Below are positions 8,639-11,888 of a stretch of DNA of 11,888 nucleotides, in pieces. Position numbers and translations under genes: made by a program. How positions within the stretch are numbered: position 1 is the stretch's first letter; each line of letters starts with the position of its first letter. Location: contig JAQBTZ010000012.1 in the NCBI GenBank assembly GCA_027624675.1, forward strand, positions 1 to 11,888, given 5' to 3'. Origin of the DNA: a bacterium. Its GTDB lineage: Bacteria > Patescibacteriota > WWE3 > 2-01-FULL-39-13 > JAQBTZ01. The notes beneath the pieces were generated by a model. The model searched no databases. It was not told the origin of the DNA and saw nothing but the letters and a program-made list of their open reading frames with translations.

Positions 8639-9514
8639 ATGAAAAAAACAATTATTAAAAGTCTTATAAGCATTTTACTTATTGGCTTTTTATTCACAAA
8701 AGTAGTTAGTTTTTCTGCAGTATTAAAAACGTTTTCACAGATCAACATCTGGTATTTTTTACTAGCTTTTGTAGCTATTTTAGGAAATAACTTTGTAAGC
8801 ACTACCAGATGGAAATATTTAATTGATCATTCGAAAGTTAAGTACTGGTATTTATTTAAGCTATATTTTATCGGTAACTATTTTAATAACTTTTTACCAT
8901 CAAGCATAGGTGGAGATGTTTATAAAATACTCAAACTTAAAAATATAATTGGTGATGGAGCAACAGCTACTGCTGCAACATTTATGGAAAGATTTACTGG
9001 TTTGTTAGCTTTAGCTGTAATGGCAAGCATAGCCTTAACTTTTACATCCTTTTTTCCAGCGTATTACGGTATATTACTTTTGATAATTTTTGTAGGAGGG
9101 TTTTTCTTTGGGCTGTTTATTCTTAATAAATTTCATAAAATGCACCCTAAACTTGAGAAATTTTATATTGTGTTTTTATCTTTTAAAGATAAAAAAGATA
9201 TAGTTATAAAAGCATTTTTACTCTCATTTTTAGTACAAATGTTTTCTGTTCTAACACAGTTAATGGTAGTAAAATCACTTGGGATAAATATATCAACAGT
9301 TTATGCTTTTTTTGCTTTTCCAATATCTGGGTTTATCTCATTTTTCCCAATAAGTTTTAATGGAGTGGGGGTGCAAGAGGCAATGTATATTAAGTTGTTA
9401 GGATTTGTGGGGATAAGTGCTTCACTTGCGGTTGCAGCTTCACTTACATATTTTATTATTAGGGTAGTTTCAAGTTTAATAGGGGCCGTGTTTTATTATT
9501 TTTATAATGACTAA
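8639..9514 (+). CDS. YbhN / lysylphosphatidylglycerol synthase TM-region family protein (UPF0104)
   Basis: A 291-residue membrane protein with about eight helices, of the family related to the N-terminal flippase part of MprF (PF03706 type). Signatures visible: RWKYLID (57-63), YFIGNYFNNFLPSSIGGDVYK (about 76-96, with the LPSSIGGD core at 86-93), TFMERFTGL (114-122) and FPISFNGVGVQEA (236-248), all in family order. It lacks a C-terminal aminoacyl-transferase domain, so it is not a full MprF. Such proteins often lie in glycan or lipid modification loci and are thought to help lipid flipping or export; the exact role is unproven. The gene starts at ATG with an AGGA motif seven bases upstream. 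Its TAA overlaps the next ATG by one base (TAATG). Compared with its neighbours nothing seems missing: length is normal for the stand-alone family. Confidence 0.88.
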   Translation: MKKTIIKSLISILLIGFLFTKVVSFSAVLKTFSQINIWYFLLAFVAILGNNFVSTTRWKYLIDHSKVKYWYLFKLYFIGNYFNNFLPSSIGGDVYKILKLKNIIGDGATATAATFMERFTGLLALAVMASIALTFTSFFPAYYGILLLIIFVGGFFFGLFILNKFHKMHPKLEKFYIVFLSFKDKKDIVIKAFLLSFLVQMFSVLTQLMVVKSLGINISTVYAFFAFPISGFISFFPISFNGVGVQEAMYIKLLGFVGISASLAVAASLTYFIIRVVSSLIGAVFYYFYND

Positions 9515-10395
9515 TGCTTAAATTCCCATACGTCATTCTGAGGCTACTGCCGAAGAATCCAGTATTCAGAAATCAATTAGTTAAATATCTTTTAATATCT
9601 GGCATAGTAAGCATTTTAGTTTTCTTTATAACTACCCCATATGCATTATTAGATTATCAAACTTTTTTCCGAAGTGATGTTAGTACAGGGGCATTTTGGC
9701 AATTTGAGAACATTGGGAAAAATCCTTTAAATCAATTAGTGCCAAATCTTTGGAGTACTTTAACACAAAGGATCCCACAAGTTGTAACCTACCCTGTTTG
9801 GATATTAAGTATACTTGGGTATTTATTAGCCATTTATTATAAGAAAACTAAGTTAATTTTGTTAGGTAGTTTTATGTTTGTTTATATTTTTTATACATCT
9901 ACGTTAACTAGGCAACCAACACATTATTTTTTACCAATTTTCACTTTATTAGTAATACTTGCAAGTAATTTTTTTAATCAAGTTTATAAGATAAAAGGAG
10001 CTAAGGTAATTCAAAATGCAATACTAATATTAGTTATATCTGTAAGTTTTTATAGTTCAATACAAGTTTCAAGAGCTTATGCAAGTATTGATACTCGTAA
10101 TTTAGCTACAGATTGGATAAGTGAAAATGTTGAAAAAGGTATAGTATTTTTTGATGGAGAATACAAACCGTTAATACTAGATAAGAAAGTTTTACTAAAA
10201 AGTCCAGATGGATTAATTACAGAAAGTGTAATACTTAATACAAGCCCAGATTACTTTATATGGACTAAATATATAGGCTCTCCAACACAAGAGAATTATT
10301 ATCATTCAATCTCTGATAAAATAGAAAAAGTGATATATTTTTCAAGAGAAGGAAATTTAGGTCCAGATATTTATATTTACAAAGTTATAAGATGA
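9514..10395 (+). CDS. GT39-like glycosyltransferase, C-terminal half only (N-terminally truncated)
   Basis: A 293-residue protein resembling only the second half of GT39 enzymes. After a 6-residue lead (MLKFPY) and a repeat-encoded segment VILRLLPKNP (7-16) comes a helix ending in TPYALLDYQTFF (41-52), then STLTRQPTHYFLPIFTLL (128-145) and the C-terminal DTRNLATDWISENV (193-206), all positions found in the second half of typical family members. The first outer loop with the catalytic acidic residues and the HPP-type motif is absent, and upstream DNA belongs to another intact gene, so the missing roughly 200-230 residues are not nearby. The frame is open, overlaps upstream as TAATG and downstream as ATGA, so it is probably translated. 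It is likely catalytically dead, a pseudogene-like remnant, or a subunit that pairs with another GT39 protein; the sequence cannot decide. Confidence 0.72.
   Translation: MLKFPYVILRLLPKNPVFRNQLVKYLLISGIVSILVFFITTPYALLDYQTFFRSDVSTGAFWQFENIGKNPLNQLVPNLWSTLTQRIPQVVTYPVWILSILGYLLAIYYKKTKLILLGSFMFVYIFYTSTLTRQPTHYFLPIFTLLVILASNFFNQVYKIKGAKVIQNAILILVISVSFYSSIQVSRAYASIDTRNLATDWISENVEKGIVFFDGEYKPLILDKKVLLKSPDGLITESVILNTSPDYFIWTKYIGSPTQENYYHSISDKIEKVIYFSREGNLGPDIYIYKVIR
9531..9560 (+). repeat. Palindromic repeat copy B, at the N-terminus of the truncated GT39 gene
   Basis: CGTC, a 24-base imperfect stem-loop (9535-9558) and CC. The stem pairs ATTCT with AGAAT, then has facing GA/GA (tandem G-A mismatch), then GGC with GCC around a TACT loop. 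It is in the same orientation as the other two copies. Read in the gene's frame it encodes VILRLLPKNP. It lies at the point where the GT39 homology begins, so it marks the truncation junction. Confidence 0.75.
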
Positions 10396-11888
10396 AAAAG
10401 TCATTATTTTTAAAAATTGATGGTCTAGTTATATTTTTGACATTTGTATTATTTCGGCTAAAAGATTTAGGTATAGACATTATTAACTCTGATGCGTTTT
10501 GGTGGAAAACTAGAACATATAATTTTGGTAACGCATTAAGTCAGCTTGATTTTGCAGGTACTGCTCAAACATATCACCCAGGGGTTACGTTACTTTGGAT
10601 AAACTATATTGCTGTTAAAATTTTCTCAGTTTTAAATAAATTTATATTCAATAACACATTATCAGAAAGGGATCTGTTTTTTATTAATCATATAATTCAA
10701 AAATCATTTTTGGTAGTTGTTTTAGGACTACTTGTAACATTAATTTATATTCAACTTAAAAAGCTTTTTGGAACAAGGTTTGCACTAATTTTCTTTGTAC
10801 TTTTAACTTTTACTCCATTTTTTGTTGCGTTAACAAGAGTATTACACACAGATGGAATATTGACCTTATCAATATTTTTATCGTTTATCTCACTTATGAG
10901 TTTTTATAAGACTGGTCAAAAGATTAACCTTATTTTTTCGGGATTTTGGTTAGGGTTAGCAGTTTTAACAAAAAGTAATTCATTAATTTTTATTCCATTA
11001 GTGTTATTTATTATTATTTTTGAGTATCTAATTAAATCCCCCCCCGTCATTCTGAGCTTGTCGAAGGATCCATCTAAACTCCTCAAACCAATATTATTAC
11101 TCTTCTCAACAGCGCTAGTAACCTTCATTGTTCTGTGGCCTGCAATGTGGGTAACACCCTTTCAAACCCTCTCAAAATATTTATTTGGAATAACAGAGGT
11201 GGGGGTTAGTACTGGTCATATACATTACTTTTTAGGAAAATTTACAGATAATCCAGGAATATTATATTATCCATTGTCTTTACTTGCCAGAGTTGATGAG
11301 ATACTAATTATATTGTTTTTGCTAGGGATTATTTGGTATATAAAGCACAAGTCAAAAGTTGAAAATAGATATATCTTTTACTCGTTAATCTTTATAATTT
11401 TTTATATTGTTATACTAAGTTTTCCTTCTAAAAAGCTAGATAGATATATTTTACCCACTTTCCCATTTATAGCCTTAGTTGCAACATATTTTGTTTCTTC
11501 AATTACTAAAAAATTACATATTAAATTAAGGCTAGTAATTCCAGTGTTACTTATAAATTTGTTAATAACAGATATGCATTTTCATCCAGACTATATGGCT
11601 TACTATTCTAATTTTGTTGGAGGGCCAGATAAAGGTAGACAATATATCGATCCAACGTGGCCAATAGGATATGCAAGTCTAACAAAATACTTTAATAATA
11701 TGGAAAATGCAGAAAATATATCTGTTGCAGTACATGATGAGTTTAGTTTTAGACCGTTTTTTGCCGGAAAAACTATAGATATTGAAAATGCGGATCAGGT
11801 GAAAAATGCGGATTTTATTGTAACCTATTCTTTTATGCCAGAAAAGATAGAGTTACCAAACTTTACTAAAAAAATTGTTTTTAAGGTT
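10392..11888 (+). CDS. GT39 family glycosyltransferase with in-frame repeat insertion, 3' end cut by window edge
   Basis: The frame is open from ATG 10392 (overlapping the upstream TGA as ATGA) to the last base, 499 codons with no stop, so the gene is 3'-partial but nearly full length. It is a GT-C glycosyltransferase: after a first helix, NSDAFWW (32-38) provides the putative catalytic aspartate, then YHPGVTLLW (61-69), LTRVLHTDG (147-155), LTKSNS (192-197), LWPAMWVTPFQT (248-259), LDRYILPTFP (349-358) and GPDKGRQYIDPTWPIG (411-426), followed by a soluble tail. Residues 219-227 (VILSLSKDP) are read from a palindromic repeat inserted in frame in a lysine-bearing cytoplasmic loop. From the LTK/LVK motif to the following LWP motif this protein is ten residues longer than the GT39 at 3801-5291 (55 against 45), matching such an insertion. 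A run of eight C precedes the repeat. Probably functional. Confidence 0.85.
   Translation, partial: MKKSLFLKIDGLVIFLTFVLFRLKDLGIDIINSDAFWWKTRTYNFGNALSQLDFAGTAQTYHPGVTLLWINYIAVKIFSVLNKFIFNNTLSERDLFFINHIIQKSFLVVVLGLLVTLIYIQLKKLFGTRFALIFFVLLTFTPFFVALTRVLHTDGILTLSIFLSFISLMSFYKTGQKINLIFSGFWLGLAVLTKSNSLIFIPLVLFIIIFEYLIKSPPVILSLSKDPSKLLKPILLLFSTALVTFIVLWPAMWVTPFQTLSKYLFGITEVGVSTGHIHYFLGKFTDNPGILYYPLSLLARVDEILIILFLLGIIWYIKHKSKVENRYIFYSLIFIIFYIVILSFPSKKLDRYILPTFPFIALVATYFVSSITKKLHIKLRLVIPVLLINLLITDMHFHPDYMAYYSNFVGGPDKGRQYIDPTWPIGYASLTKYFNNMENAENISVAVHDEFSFRPFFAGKTIDIENADQVKNADFIVTYSFMPEKIELPNFTKKIVFKV
11038..11045 (+). repeat. C8 homopolymer tract inside the GT39 gene
   Basis: Eight consecutive C in an otherwise AT-rich coding sequence, ending in the first base of palindromic repeat copy A. 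It encodes the end of a serine codon and two prolines. Such tracts can slip, and a gain or loss of one base would shift the frame near residue 217; whether it varies is not visible from one sequence. Confidence 0.8.
11045..11071 (+). repeat. Palindromic repeat copy A, in-frame within the GT39 gene
   Basis: CGTC, a 21-base stem-loop (11049-11069), then CC. The stem pairs ATTCT with AGGAT (one G-T wobble), followed by facing GA/GA and a loop closed by G-C (GCTTGTC). Same orientation as copies B and C. In the gene's frame it gives VILSLSKDP, and on the opposite strand SFDKLRMT. Both peptides are ones I associate with a common dispersed repeat of AT-rich, uncultured bacteria; this is recognition from memory, not a search. 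Confidence 0.8.

Noticed and set aside
8614..8802. Minus-strand open frame starting within the YbhN-like gene
   Set aside because: It has no family features and lies opposite the conserved N-terminal region of a real gene.
9769..9776. AGGATCCC as a further fragment of the repeat
   Set aside because: No CGTCAT half or stem lies upstream, and the bases encode conserved-looking protein (TQRIPQ) without an insertion.
8601..11071. CRISPR array or diversity-generating repeat
   Set aside because: The three repeats are about 0.9 and 1.5 kb apart, differ in sequence and are embedded in genes; there are no regular spacers or template repeat pair.
10916..11128. Open frame on the minus strand containing GSFDKLRMT
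   Set aside because: It is antisense to a well-supported GT39 gene, and its recognisable peptide is only the reverse reading of palindromic repeat copy A.

Overview
The window is a dense, single-strand run of nine genes, all on the + strand. It is very AT-rich (roughly 30% G+C by eye) and has no rRNA, tRNA or CRISPR array. The largest gap between genes is 21 bases, and most junctions abut or overlap (TAATG, ATGA), so this looks like the interior of one long operon whose promoter and terminator lie outside the window. The low G+C, compact gene packing, near absence of Shine-Dalgarno motifs, wealth of multi-pass GT-C proteins and dispersed GTCAT...ATCC palindromes suggest a Candidate Phyla Radiation bacterium (Patescibacteria, perhaps Microgenomates). 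That is inference: no phylogenetic marker is present. UGA appears only as a terminal stop, so the standard bacterial code fits.

Layout. Bases 2-1531: a GT39-like glycosyltransferase cut by the left edge. 1533-2243: a soluble GT2 enzyme of the polyprenyl/dolichyl-phosphate sugar synthase type. 2245-3804: a DUF2079 membrane protein. 3801-5291: a complete GT39 enzyme. 5218-7146: a second, longer DUF2079 paralogue. 7136-8617: a Wzx/MVF-type flippase. 8639-9514: a YbhN/LPG-synthase-TM family protein. 9514-10395: the C-terminal half of a GT39 enzyme whose catalytic N-terminal half is missing. 10392 to the right edge: another GT39 enzyme, cut by the edge.

Together the genes read as a cell-surface glycan assembly locus. 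The GT2 enzyme would charge a polyprenyl phosphate with a sugar at the cytoplasmic face. The flippase, and possibly the YbhN-like protein, would move lipid-linked material across the membrane. The GT-C enzymes (GT39, and DUF2079 by presumed fold) would use lipid-phosphate sugars outside to decorate glycans, lipids or proteins. No substrate can be read from sequence.

The most unusual signal is a set of three short palindromic repeats (8601-8627, 9531-9560, 11045-11071), all in the same orientation within 2.5 kb and all of the form CGTCAT-stem-loop-ATCC. One supplies the stop codon of the flippase and the only good Shine-Dalgarno motif in the window. One lies at the N-terminus of the half-length GT39 gene. 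One is inserted in frame inside the last GT39 gene, where it encodes VILSLSKDP and is preceded by a run of eight C. The last two sit at the equivalent cytoplasmic loop of two neighbouring GT39 genes, which suggests in-frame, protein-tolerated element insertion and element-linked gene remodelling.
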